A DNA stretch of 64,000 nucleotides. It comes from Rebecca billardiae RCC1528 (taxonomy: Eukaryota > Haptophyta). Position 1 is the first letter of the stretch. Every line of letters begins with the position of its first letter. The notes below the pieces were generated by a model. That model did no database searches. It saw nothing but the letters and a program-made list of their open reading frames with translations, and had not been told where the DNA came from. The stretch covers positions 558,001-622,000 of the forward strand of contig OZ251250.1 of the NCBI GenBank assembly GCA_965240325.2, read 5' to 3'. Positions 33,313 through 43,118 of the stretch are shown piece by piece. A program made the position numbers and the translations under genes.

Positions 33313-34746
33313 TTAGACGAGGAACGATGACTGACGGCTCGATGGCGGATGATGGCCAGACAGAATCGGTCGGCCCTGCGCGTCGCCCCGTTGCCAGAGG
33401 TACTCCCACCTGGCACTCCGCACTCGCGCCAGCCAGTGCGACTGGTTTTGTGCATGGATGCTATCAACGCCGGCTTGCCGCAGGCACCCCAGCAATCCGC
33501 CGCCTCCAGTAGCACGGACGCTACCATCGGATGCCACGAGACCATGCGGATCACCAATCACGTCGGCCGTCTGGTGGAAATTGCCAGTAGCGGTTGCAGA
33601 TGACCCATTCTTGGCGCTGCGCTGCCAAGCCGGAGCCACGATCAGTGTGCTCGTAGCTACCCCTTTGGGCACCCACTCGCACGCACACGGGGTGAGCACG
33701 TGCGCGGCGGGATCGAGCGAGTCGTTGACGAGAGCAGTGAGAGGGGCGTACCCTGAGTACAGCCTGTTCCCGCAGCGGTGAACGTGACCAGAGTAGATGC
33801 CGAGCTCGACAAGCTCCTCCACAATTGGTCTGAATGTATGATCACAGCGGTTCACGAACATGACGGTGTCGTATCCTGCAGCATGTGCATTGCTCAATGC
33901 ACGAGTCCGCTTCCAGCGGCACAGCGCTCCAGTCAGCGGAATAGGGTCGTAATAATGCTGGGCATTGGACCACCTCACTAAGTCCAAGTGGGAGTCCAAC
34001 ACGAGCGTGCGGCCCATCCTGTACCACAGGCCAGAGCCAGGCGTCCGGTAGTACCACCTGTGCGGCGTCCTCAGACCATACGTCACGTGCTGGACCTCAA
34101 CCCAGCGCGCCGCGTCAGCGAGCCCGTACACGCGGACGGCTTCAGCACTCGTCTCATTCAGCGGCCCCAACGGGGTCGCAAAGGCGGGCGGCGCCATTGG
34201 CTCACGGGGGCTCTCGCACGACACTGAAGTTGAGGTGCTATTGCACAAAGTAGTGCGGCGATAGATGTAGACGGCCATCGTGGGTCTCATCAACGGTCCC
34301 AGACGAAGGTACAGCTCGCCAGCTCGCGGGACTTGCTGACTAGCCAAGCTCGCCGGCCAGCCGCAGTGAGTGACAATGTCCTGTGGCAGATGGCTCGTCC
34401 ATACAACGACTATGTCGCGATCCAAGCGGTCGAGGAAGTCGCTCGCACGCTCGACAGCCTCGTGCCAGTCGCTCGCATTGCCATAGACGGCATCGAGATA
34501 GGCGTGCAGGGTGCTTGGAGGGTGGCGTCTGAACGCAGCGATGATGGCACGGAGCGTGCAGCGCTGGGACTGTCCAGCACCATCGACGCGCTGCTGTTGG
34601 GCTCGAGAGCCCTTGGCCGGCCTGGGCCTCGAATCGGCGGCCCGCGCAGGTGAAGGGGCAGCGCTCACGACGTGAGTTGCGGAGCCGTGCCACTGCACGG
34701 TTGTGAGGCAAACAGCCGCCACGGCTAGGCTGAGGCGAGCCGCCAT
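33313..34746 (-). CDS. Secreted protein of unknown family
   Basis: This intronless gene encodes 477 residues. The N terminus (MAARLSLAVAAVCLTTV) looks like a signal peptide. The body has several N-glycosylation sequons and conserved-looking Trp/Tyr-rich segments such as HRWYYRTPGSGLWYRMGRT. The C-terminal part is Gly/Ser-rich. I do not recognise the family; a distant link to algal proteins with a G-x-W-(F/Y)-x4-GSG-(I/L)-(W/F) motif is possible but from memory only. The start codon is the first ATG of the frame, and a run ttatttatttg lies directly upstream. The next gene on the same strand ends 216 bp upstream of this start. Confidence 0.7.
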   Translation of the reverse strand: MAARLSLAVAAVCLTTVQWHGSATHVVSAAPSPARAADSRPRPAKGSRAQQQRVDGAGQSQRCTLRAIIAAFRRHPPSTLHAYLDAVYGNASDWHEAVERASDFLDRLDRDIVVVWTSHLPQDIVTHCGWPASLASQQVPRAGELYLRLGPLMRPTMAVYIYRRTTLCNSTSTSVSCESPREPMAPPAFATPLGPLNETSAEAVRVYGLADAARWVEVQHVTYGLRTPHRWYYRTPGSGLWYRMGRTLVLDSHLDLVRWSNAQHYYDPIPLTGALCRWKRTRALSNAHAAGYDTVMFVNRCDHTFRPIVEELVELGIYSGHVHRCGNRLYSGYAPLTALVNDSLDPAAHVLTPCACEWVPKGVATSTLIVAPAWQRSAKNGSSATATGNFHQTADVIGDPHGLVASDGSVRATGGGGLLGCLRQAGVDSIHAQNQSHWLARVRSARWEYLWQRGDAQGRPILSGHHPPSSRQSSFLV

Positions 34747-34962
34747 CGTTATTTATTTGCCGCCCACGAGGGTTCCCGCCCGCGGGCCCGCGCGGGGCAC
34801 CTTTTATTGCCGACGCGTGCTGGCAAAAATGCGCAAAATACGTACCACCCCATCCGCGCTTGGCCCCCGCGGTACCGGCGAGGCCGCAGGGCGAGAGTCG
34901 AGCACGCGCCGCCATCGTCGCGGCCGGCAGGTCGGGCGCGCCCACGCCCTAGCCCTTCCGGC

Positions 34963-36444
34963 TCAGCACATGAAGGGCAGGCCGCCGGGCGGCGTCTCGC
35001 GCATCCGCTTGTCCAACACAAACGACCGGCCCTCCGGCCGGCTGTGGCTTGCGCACCAGAGCGCGTCCAGGGAGGCGTACGGGACGACGCAGTCGCCGCC
35101 CTTGAACGCGTTGGAGAGCGCGAGCGCGTGCCGGAACATGTTCGACGTGTGCTTGCCCACCAGCGCGTCCGCGTCCGCGAGCAGTAGCAGGTCCGTCATG
35201 AAGGCGCGCGCGTCCGCGCCGAAATCGAATGACGAGCGCAAATCGCTTCGTCGGTCGCCGCCGCCGCCGCGGCCCGCGCCGCCGCCGCCGCCGCCGCTCG
35301 CGGCGTTGCCGGCGGCGACGACGTCGTCCATGTGGCCGACGTAGTACATCGAGCGGTTCAGCTCGAGCGCGTACACCCGCTCCGCACCGCGCACGCCCAG
35401 CAGCTCCGCCGCGCGCGCGCGCGCCTCGCTCACAACTCGCTGATCGTCCGTTGCGATGAACACGGCATGGATGGCGTGCGCGCGCACGAGCGCGCGCACG
35501 TGCGGCGCGTACTCGGCGAGCCCGTCGCACCGCCTGCCGCGGTGCTTGTCGAGCACGCCGAGGGCGTGCCCGCTGCCCCGCCGCCGCGTCAGGCACGTGT
35601 CGCCATGCCGCACGTGCAAGCCGAGCACGCGCTGGCCGCGGGTCCAGCCCATGGCACGCTGCGCGGCGCGCGCGCGCTCGAGCGCCTCGCGCGTCGGGCG
35701 GAGGAGGCGCGCGGCGACCATCGAGGTCCACCAGAAGAGGCTGGCGTACCGGTCGTGCGGCGACGGCACGCGCGCCTCCATGGCCGCCGACCGCCCCGTC
35801 GCGCTCACGACAGCCGTCGCGCGCGGGTCGTGGACGCGGCCGCCTGAACACTCGAGCGTTGGGCGCGTGTCGAGGGCTGCGCTCAGGCTGGGCTTGCGCA
35901 GCCCCGGCCTCGAGTACTCGGCGTCGTCGAAGGCCTGCTGGGTCGCGTACGCGTTCGCAAAGGGCTTGAAGAGCGAGCCGATCTCCGCGCCGATGCCGAA
36001 TAACGAGCGCATGTGCGCCCGCATCGCGCACGCCTGCGGGTGGCCCCAAGAGAGATGGGGGCACGGTGCGGCCGGCGCGCGCGGCGGCACGCCGCCCGTG
36101 CACTCGCAGCCGCAGCGCGCGAGGTGGTCGAACTCGCGCTGGAGCGCGAGCGCCCGACGGTCCAGCGTGCACGCCCGGAACACGCCGGCGCCGGTCGTCC
36201 CCAGCGACGTGCGCGTCTCGGGGAAGCTCGTGCGCGTGCGCTCGCCGGCGGCCGACACGTTCAGAATCGTCGCCGGCGCGCCGATGCGCCGTGAGGGCGG
36301 CTCGTCGGCGAGGTCTAGGCCGCGTAAGTAGCCAATCGCGTCATCCTGCCGAGACGGCGCCGTGCGCGCCACGCCGGCCCACCACGCGCTCCAGGCAAGC
36401 ACCGCCATGATGCACGACCGCGGTCGGCCGCGGCCGCCCGCCAT
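34963..36444 (-). CDS. Fucosyltransferase-like (GT23/FUT8-type) type II membrane protein
   Basis: The gene encodes 493 residues without introns. A short basic start followed by a hydrophobic stretch (SCIMAVLAWSAWWAGVA, residues 10-28) suggests a signal anchor for a Golgi type II enzyme. The motif LHVRHGDTC (around the middle) fits the H-x-R-x-x-D/G nucleotide-sugar motif of the fucosyltransferase superfamily. Later come FIATDDQRVVSE and DLLLLADADALVGKHTSNM, corresponding to the donor-binding and D-x-x-x-L-S/A-x-A-D segments of FUT8-like enzymes. Eight or more Cys residues lie in the lumenal part. GDP-fucose as donor is inferred from family; the acceptor is unknown. Upstream in-frame ATGs exist but encode sequence antisense to the divergent RCC1 gene, so 36444 is preferred. 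Confidence 0.7.
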   Translation of the reverse strand: MAGGRGRPRSCIMAVLAWSAWWAGVARTAPSRQDDAIGYLRGLDLADEPPSRRIGAPATILNVSAAGERTRTSFPETRTSLGTTGAGVFRACTLDRRALALQREFDHLARCGCECTGGVPPRAPAAPCPHLSWGHPQACAMRAHMRSLFGIGAEIGSLFKPFANAYATQQAFDDAEYSRPGLRKPSLSAALDTRPTLECSGGRVHDPRATAVVSATGRSAAMEARVPSPHDRYASLFWWTSMVAARLLRPTREALERARAAQRAMGWTRGQRVLGLHVRHGDTCLTRRRGSGHALGVLDKHRGRRCDGLAEYAPHVRALVRAHAIHAVFIATDDQRVVSEARARAAELLGVRGAERVYALELNRSMYYVGHMDDVVAAGNAASGGGGGGAGRGGGGDRRSDLRSSFDFGADARAFMTDLLLLADADALVGKHTSNMFRHALALSNAFKGGDCVVPYASLDALWCASHSRPEGRSFVLDKRMRETPPGGLPFMC

Positions 36445-36526
36445 CGCTGCAACGCCAACGCCGCCTTCCCGACCGGCAGGACGGGAAGGCCCGGATTTCA
36501 GCAGCCAGGTCGTGGCGGCGATCGGC
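36445..36526. promoter_or_regulatory. 82-bp divergent gap between two start codons
   Basis: The fucosyltransferase-like gene starts leftward at 36444 and the F-box/RCC1 paralogue rightward at 36527. Such a short gap implies a shared bidirectional promoter or overlapping leaders. A small gcaacgccaacgcc tandem and a short inverted repeat cttcccgaccggcaggacgggaag lie inside. Confidence 0.4.
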
Positions 36527-38304
36527 ATGGACGGCTGTGTCACGCCCGATGCGGGGGCGGGCCCCGCGCTCTGCCACCTGCCAGCAGACGCGCTCGCGCG
36601 TGTGCTTGGCTTCCTCGAGGATGCGCGTGATCTGGCGAGTACCAACGCGTCGTGCCGCCTCTTCCGCGGCGCGCCTGGCGGGCACTCGCCCGTCGAGCGC
36701 TCGCTGCGCGAGCGCGCGACAGCGCGCGGGCACGAGCGCGCGCTGCCGGACGCGCTGCCGACGGGCGCGTGCTCGTGGGTCGAGGTGCTGCTCGCGCACG
36801 AGCGCGTGCTCGAGATGGCCACGTATCACGCGTGCGCCGCCGCGTGCAATCGGTGTGGCGAGGAGTACTGCGCGGAGTACGTCATCGAATTCAGCGCGCT
36901 TGTGGACGCGGACGGCAGGCTCAGGACGGCACGTGCGGCGAGCGTCTGCTCGACGAGGTGTACGACGAGGACGACGTGCTGAAGGTGCCTGCCGTGCTCG
37001 GCCACCCGGACGCCGCGGAGGAGGTGCTCCGCCCGACACCTGTCGCCTCGCTCGCGGCAGTGCGTGCGTGCGCAGTAGCGGCGGGCTACGAGCACCTGCT
37101 CGCGCTGAGCGACGGCGGCGCTGTGTACGCGTGCGTTGACAACAGCCACGGCGAGCTGGGGCTGGGCGACAAGAGCGCGCGCCGCGAGTTTGCGCACGCG
37201 CAGGCGCTGCGGGATGTGCTCGTCGTGGGCGTTGCTGCCGGCGGCTTTCAAAGCCTCGCGCTCGGCGCCAACGGCTGTGCGTACAGCTGGGGTACCAACG
37301 CAGACGGCCAGCTCGGCCACGGCGACACGGAGGAGCGGTGGGAGCCGACGCGCATCGAGGCGCTGCACGGCGTGCGCGTGGGCGGCATGTCCGCCGGTGG
37401 TCTCTTCACGCTGCTCCTCACCACGGACGGGGACGTGTACTCCTGCGGCTCCGCCTTAGCCGGCCAGCTTGGCCACGGCGACCAGCAGGATCAGCGCATG
37501 CCAAGGCGCATCGAGGCACTTGCGGGCGTGCGCGCCGTGCACGTGAGCGCGGGCGCGTCGCACAGCCTGGTGGTGGACGCTGCCGGCCGGGTGCACGGCC
37601 TCGGGCGCAACAGTCTCGATCGTTGCCTTGAGCACGCAGATGCGAATTTCCTGGACACGCCCGTCGTCGTCAGCGCGCTGGCGGGCGTGCACGCCGTGCG
37701 CGCGTGCGCTGGGTGTGGGTGCAGCTCTGTCGTGGGCGCGGACGGCAGCGTGTACACGTTCGGGAGCGACATGCGAGGCCAGCTGGGAGCAGGCGTCGTC
37801 GCGGCCGACGAGCCCCTGCCTCCGATGCGCGTGGCCGCCTTGGCAGGTCAGCGCGTGGTGGACTGCTCCCTTGGGAGTTCCCACTCGCTCCTCGCGACGG
37901 CGGACGGGCACGCGTACTCGTGCGGCGAGCTGTCGGGCGCGCTCGGGCACGGAGTTCGAACCCCTCCTGACAGTGAACCTGCTGACGCCCTCGTCACCAC
38001 GGAGCCGGATGCAGACAAGCCCATCCCTCTGGACCGCCCGCTCCTGCCGCTCTGGCGTCGCTGGGCGGCTGCTGCGCGACGGCGGTCGATGGCACTGGCC
38101 TTATCGGGCCCGAACGATGCCTGCCACTGTACGGCCCCCAGGCCCGCGGGCAACACGGTCAGACGACGTGCCAGTGCATCCGCCATCAGCATGGCATCAC
38201 AAGGCGGCGGCGCATCACTAGTGACACTAGGCGCGCTGCCAACACTGCGGCGCGTGGCCGACTTAGGCCGGCGGGAGTTGGCCACTTGGCTCCGAATCAT
38301 ATGA
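36527..38304 (+). pseudogene. Second F-box/RCC1-repeat gene with a frameshift
   Basis: This paralogue of the gene at 18002-19585 starts at 36527 with an F-box (LPADALARVLGFLEDARDLA) and the same following segment (LFRGAPGGHSPVERSL). Near 36925-36940 the frame breaks: the first frame reads DADGRLRT and then nonsense, while TCGERLLDEVYDEDD and the RCC1 repeats continue in another frame to a stop at 38304. Comparison with the intact paralogue (LHTCGE) fits a 5-bp insertion between acg and tgc. Six or so RCC1 repeats remain intact (YSWGTNADGQLGHGD and others). After the repeats comes a divergent 110-residue tail. It may be a young pseudogene, a sequencing error, or a gene read from a downstream start. 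Confidence 0.75.
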
Positions 38305-38626
38305 ACTCGTTCGGGGGACGCGGATACGGCGACGCCCGCCGGCCACGGGCGAATTCGAGACGGACGGCGAATATCGTCAGTCACGTCGTCGTAGTATATA
38401 TATATATATACTGATATGATCGGCTACGCCGATCTTCGGGTAGTAAACAACGAAGTTGAGGGCGCACGGCCCTGGTAGTTAAAGTGAGTCTAGTAGTTGT
38501 CGTGCGCATTCTTCACCGCCGAATCACGTGATGCGCGCGCCCCGGGCGCGTCGCCGTGCAGGAGGCGCGGGCGCGAGTAATCGACGCGATCGACGGCCTC
38601 GGGGGGCTGCGCCGTGTCGCGGCTCT
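38305..38626. other. Intergenic region with (TA)n tract
   Basis: No gene is seen. A ta dinucleotide run lies at about 38395-38410, followed by a short inverted repeat gatcggctacgccgatc at about 38417-38433. Confidence 0.5.
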
Positions 38627-40318
38627 TCATTCAGTCTTCACGCAGCCGGCGTGCCCCTCGAGCGCGCGCACGCACTCTGACTCGGCGGTGTCCCACGCCC
38701 ACAGCCGCACGACCGCGTCGCTGTCGTCGCCCGCGCTCGCCGCGACGCGCCCGTCGGCCGAGAGTGCGACCGCCTCCACCCAGCCGGCGTGCGCTAGCAG
38801 CACAGCCTCGCACGGCCCGCGCGCGGCGAGCAGGGGCGCTCGCGCGCAGTGCTCGCGCCCGCGCGCCCAGCTGGCGCGGGCGGCCGGGTGCGTGGCGCGC
38901 GGCGCGCGCCGCGCCCACGCGGTCGCGGACTCGTGCGGCGCCGAGCCAACCGGCTGCTCGAGGCACAGCGCGAGGCAGCGGCCCGGCGCCGTGGCGGCGG
39001 CGGAGGCGCTCAGCCGCGCGAGCTGCAGCCAGTCCGCGACGCGCGCGCGCAGCGCCGCAGCCTCCGCGCGCGCGGCCGCGCCCGGCTCGCCGCCGCCGCC
39101 GCCGCGCGCGTCGGCGTCGGCGAGCGCCGCGGCCGTGTCCGCGAGGTCGCGCACGTACTCGGTCTCGAGGCCGTGCCGCGCGCGCGCCCCCCACCCGTCC
39201 GCGCCCGCGTCGGTGAGCTCGCGCGCCGCGTCGGCCGCGCGCCCGGCCGCGAGCAGCGCTTGCACTAGCTCCTCGCACCGGCGCACATTGAGCACGGCGG
39301 CGTCGCGGCCGGCGAAGGCCGAGGCGCGCGGCGGAGAGGAGCAGGGGCTGCGGCGCGACGCGCCGCCGCCCGTCCTCGCCGCCGGTGGCCTTCGGGTGGC
39401 GCAGCGGTTTGGCGGCCTCGCCCGCCCACGTGCCAGCCCAGAAATCTGCGAGCGCGTGCGCGTCGGCCGCGCGGGCGTACCGTGCCGCCGCCGCCTCGGC
39501 CACCTGATGAGGCGGTGGTACCAGCGCAAACAAAGGGCCGTCGCCGCCGGCGGCGAGCAGCAAGCCGAGCGCGTCGCGCACGGCGAGCCACACGGGCAGC
39601 CGCACCACCGCCGGCACCCAGAACTCGAACACGGACGCCAGCACGTCCTCGTGCAGAGAGAGCGAGCCTCCTCCAGCTCGGCACTCGAGAGGCCGCGGCG
39701 CGACGCGCAGATGGCGCCGCACGCGCGCCGCACGAGCATCGCGCCGTGCAGCCGCTCGACGCGCTCGAAGGTGGCGGCGACGGCGGCGCGCGCGTCGGCG
39801 GGCAGGTGCGCGGGCGGCGGCTCGCCCGAGCGCCACTCCGCCGCCGCGTCGGCGAGCAGCACGGCGTGCAGCGCGCTCGGCGCCTCTCCGAGTGCCGAGC
39901 GCACCGCCTCGGCCTGCCGCGCGTCGAGCGTGCGCCCCGCCGCGCCGAGCCGGCCTCGCACCACCGCCTCCGCGTCCGCCGCCGAGAGCCCGCCGAGCTG
40001 CAGCGCGGGCACGCCCAGCTGCGCGAGCCGCGTCGCGCACCCGTAACGGTAGCCGCCAGCGTCACCGCCAGCGTCACCGCCAGCGTCAGCGCCCGAGTCG
40101 ATCTGCGCCAAAAAGGACAGAGTCAAGAAGCGTGTCGCCGAGCGGCGCGGTGGAGACTCACCGTGGAGAGCAGCGCGGAGTAGCGCACGCGCTCGCCGCC
40201 CTCAAGCACCGCCTCGTGCTCGTGCGCCGCGAACGAGCGGCTCGCGCCGCCGTCCTCGCTGGAGCCCGACGTGACGACGCGGCTCCGCGGTCTGCGCGCG
40301 CGCAGCCGCGCAAGCACC
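38627..40318 (-). pseudogene. Decayed STAND-type NTPase/WD40 gene fragment
   Basis: The remnant reads leftward from an acceptor-like site at about 40318, through an intron (40103-40161, donor gtgagt). Segments recall the region C-terminal to the ATPase of NWD1/TEP1-like proteins: LGGLSAADAEAVVRGRLG, then VERLHGAMLVRR, then ASRRGLSSAELEEA. The frame then shifts near 39660 within a ctctctct run; LHEDVLASVFEFWVPAVVRL and later FALVPP continue in the second frame. It shifts back near 39320 (FAGRDAAVLNVRRCEELVQ). One WD40 repeat (HAGWVEAVALSADGRVAASAG ending VVRLWAWD) is followed by the start of a second and a stop. The P-loop part and most WD repeats are missing. Two frameshifts and truncation at both ends support a pseudogene. 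Confidence 0.65.
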
Positions 40319-40507
40319 TGGGTATTTTTCGACCACGCTTGTCCCTAAGTGCGGCAGCTCAAAAAATGGCGTTTCGCTTCAAAGAATAATCGAATATACC
40401 AGCACCCTATGGGGGTTGAAAGAGATCGTACCTGTGCAAATACAAGAATTGATTGCCACCCGCATTGACGTCGCGCATCCGAGTAAGCTAGAGTGACCAA
40501 GAGTATA
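40319..40507. other. Short intergenic region before a TIR element
   Basis: No coding continuation of the NTPase fragment is seen beyond the acceptor at about 40318. The last five bases, 40503-40507 (gtata), are the left target duplication of the next element. Confidence 0.4.
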
Positions 40508-42227
40508 TTAGGGGGGCCAAACCGCCCATTTAAAAATGAAAAGCAAAGTCGCGTCGCATTTTCGCTCCGCCCTCGGCCTTTTAGGGTGGCGCGGAGCCTT
40601 TTTCTCGGACCCCGCTCGAAAATCGAGCTCCGACGCCGTCGGACGCTCAGAGCTCGGTTCCGCTCCAGCGCGAGCGGCCGGAGGCAGTGGACCGCCGCGC
40701 GCTCGCGACCTTTGAGACGCCGAGATGGTCTCGGGTGCGCGCGCGCGTGACGCTGGTGTGCGCTACTGACCCGTGCCTTTGCGCCACCAGCGGCTCACCA
40801 CCCGCTTCTTGGCCATCTCGCGCCGTGCGCGGCGCGCGTCGGCCGGCTTGAATTGGCGCGCTGCGTGCGCCCGTCACGCTACCGCACGGTGTGGCTCATG
40901 ATCAACTCGCACAGTTGAGATCGATGCTCGCACCAAGTGCCCATGTATGTATGTGGATGCCCAGCTCGCCTAACCTGCCCTGCTGCGCCGGAATCGCCGT
41001 CAGCAGACCGGCGCGAGCTCGCGCGCAACACCTCCGCGGAGCTCGCAACTGTCATGTTCCGCTTGTAGGGCCCGTGTTTGCACCTGCCGTGGCACTTGCG
41101 ATGGTCAGTACGTTGGGTATGGGTCACGTGTGCCCTCTGATGGCGTCTGGGCGCCTCCCATTCGCCTCTCAGGACGTCGCGGGGCGTGCTCGCAGGCAGC
41201 GGTTGGCTCATTCGACAGGTCCGACGTGCACTCGACCGTGCCTGCAAGCGCGCCCCTGTGACGCTCATGCCTGCAGAAGCAGATGCAGATGGGCCCTCAT
41301 GCACCCTGGTGCGCCCAAGACCGGCGGGAGCGTCAGAGACCGTCTCAATCTTGACACCTTGCACACGCCGGCGCTTGCCGGTGGGCTCCGCGCAGCCAGC
41401 CAGGAGCGCCGAACAGCGCCGGATCAGCCTCTGTAGGCCGAATATCCGCCCCTAAGCCCAGAAATAGCGCGGAACAGGGTAGTGCGTACCTATATGGACC
41501 AATCCCATCCAGCCTGGTTTGGTGCAGACACGCCAGCCACCGCCTGGAGCAGACGTTTGCTGCCGAATCGCATGCTCGGCACTGTGCCGCACTGCGACGA
41601 CGACAGATTTGACCTGCCTCGTAGGTCTCGGCCAGGGAGCGGTGACGGTTGGCTCGAGTCACTTTAAACCTTGACTATGACCGAGAGCACTCCCGGGCTA
41701 AGGACGTGGGGCCGGTGCTTTGGGTCTACTATGTCTGCAATACGCCGTACGCGTGGCCGTATACACAGTCTGAAAACGTATCTCGCAGCTCGAGATCAGA
41801 CGAGGCTGTATTCATCAGCATGGCGCCTATATACACAGTTGGTATGTAACGATCGGTGGCTTCTAGGAAACTACATATTTGACAGCCTGCCAGTACACAG
41901 CCTATATCGCATGTTGGGACCTGCTGCTGCTGGGGACTCAGAACGATCTCGCTGAGATGCTCTATCAAAGTGAGGTCGACATGGTCTATATGTCACATAT
42001 AGGACGACCGTTACATACCGTTTCCAATAAGTTCAGGCTCATTCTAATAAGTAAATATGCTAGCCGTTACGCCCTATATTCAGGGTATGTGCACCTGATT
42101 TTTTTACATGGCCGGCCCAGACCCCTCCAGAGGGCAAATGATCCAGCCCGAAATCAGCTCTAAACACTCGCTAGGACCCGCGCTCGTGGCCGTCAGTAAC
42201 GCTACAGTGCCACTTTGGCCCCCCTAA
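40508..42227. mobile_element. 1.72-kb element with 14-bp TIRs and 5-bp target duplication
   Basis: The ends are exact inverted copies of ttaggggggccaaa (40508-40521 and 42214-42227). The bases gtata flank both sides directly (40503-40507 and 42228-42232). The interior has no transposase-like open frame, only short frames without domains, so this is a non-autonomous DNA transposon. The superfamily is not assigned. Confidence 0.75.
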
Positions 42228-43118
42228 GTATATCACTCAATATCAGCGTGGCGGGAACGCCGGTTCGGGCTACCCGCGCAATGACATCTCGTGTGTATGA
42301 ATCAAGGGTAATCAAGGGGCTTAAACCCGCCACTGAGAAGCTGACGGTTCATGACTTCATATGCCGGCATAATACTTTAATTCAAGCGACATAAAAGCCG
42401 ACCCAACTTCTCTTTTCTATGGTTGGCGAGCTGTTTCAGGCTCTTCACAGCAACGATTTCTTTTTTAAAGCGGCCGTTAAGGAAACTCCAACAAATGAAT
42501 TTTCGGCCGTTAACGGCTGAATCTGGTGGTCCGGGCCAAATCCCGAGAGCGTTCGTCGCTCGGCGTCGCACGGACGCCGTCGCAGGGCTTGGCGAGCGGA
42601 CGTTCGACTCGCGGTGCGAGCGCGCGCCGTGCGTGCGCGTGTGGCGGCGTCCACGTCGCCGCTGCGCCACCGGTGCTCTAATCGCGGGTGTTCCCCAACC
42701 TATCCCCCGCCTGCCCCGCACCCGCTCCGCGTCCCGACGCGCCACACCGATCTACTTTGCTAGGTCTGTTCGTAACACGGTGCGAATTCGCGCCCGCCCG
42801 CACGCCGCTGCGCGCGGGGATGCAGGAAGTGTATGGAGGGGCGCGGAGTTGTTATTCAGGCGGCGGGTTACTCGTGATGCACGCACATGCGCAGCGGGAA
42901 CGCTTACTTTTGCATGGGTGACCGGGAATTTGCATCAGACTAACTTGCTGCGGCTGCGCCCGGCACGGCCGCGCCGGACCGCGCTCGCCGCGCGCAGCAA
43001 TGGCGACGGCTGTGCTCACCGTGGGCAAGGGCAAGCGTTCCTGCGCGAAGCCTAGGAAGCCCAAGCTGCATCGCAAAGGTGCCTAACGCATCGGGCGCCA
43101 CGTCTCTGCCGCATCTGC

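Noticed and set aside
37945-37962. ttcgaaccc resembling a tRNA T-loop
   Set aside because: Lies within RCC1-repeat coding sequence with no cloverleaf.
40508-42227. Gene inside the TIR element
   Set aside because: Longest frames lack domains and start in repeat-like sequence.
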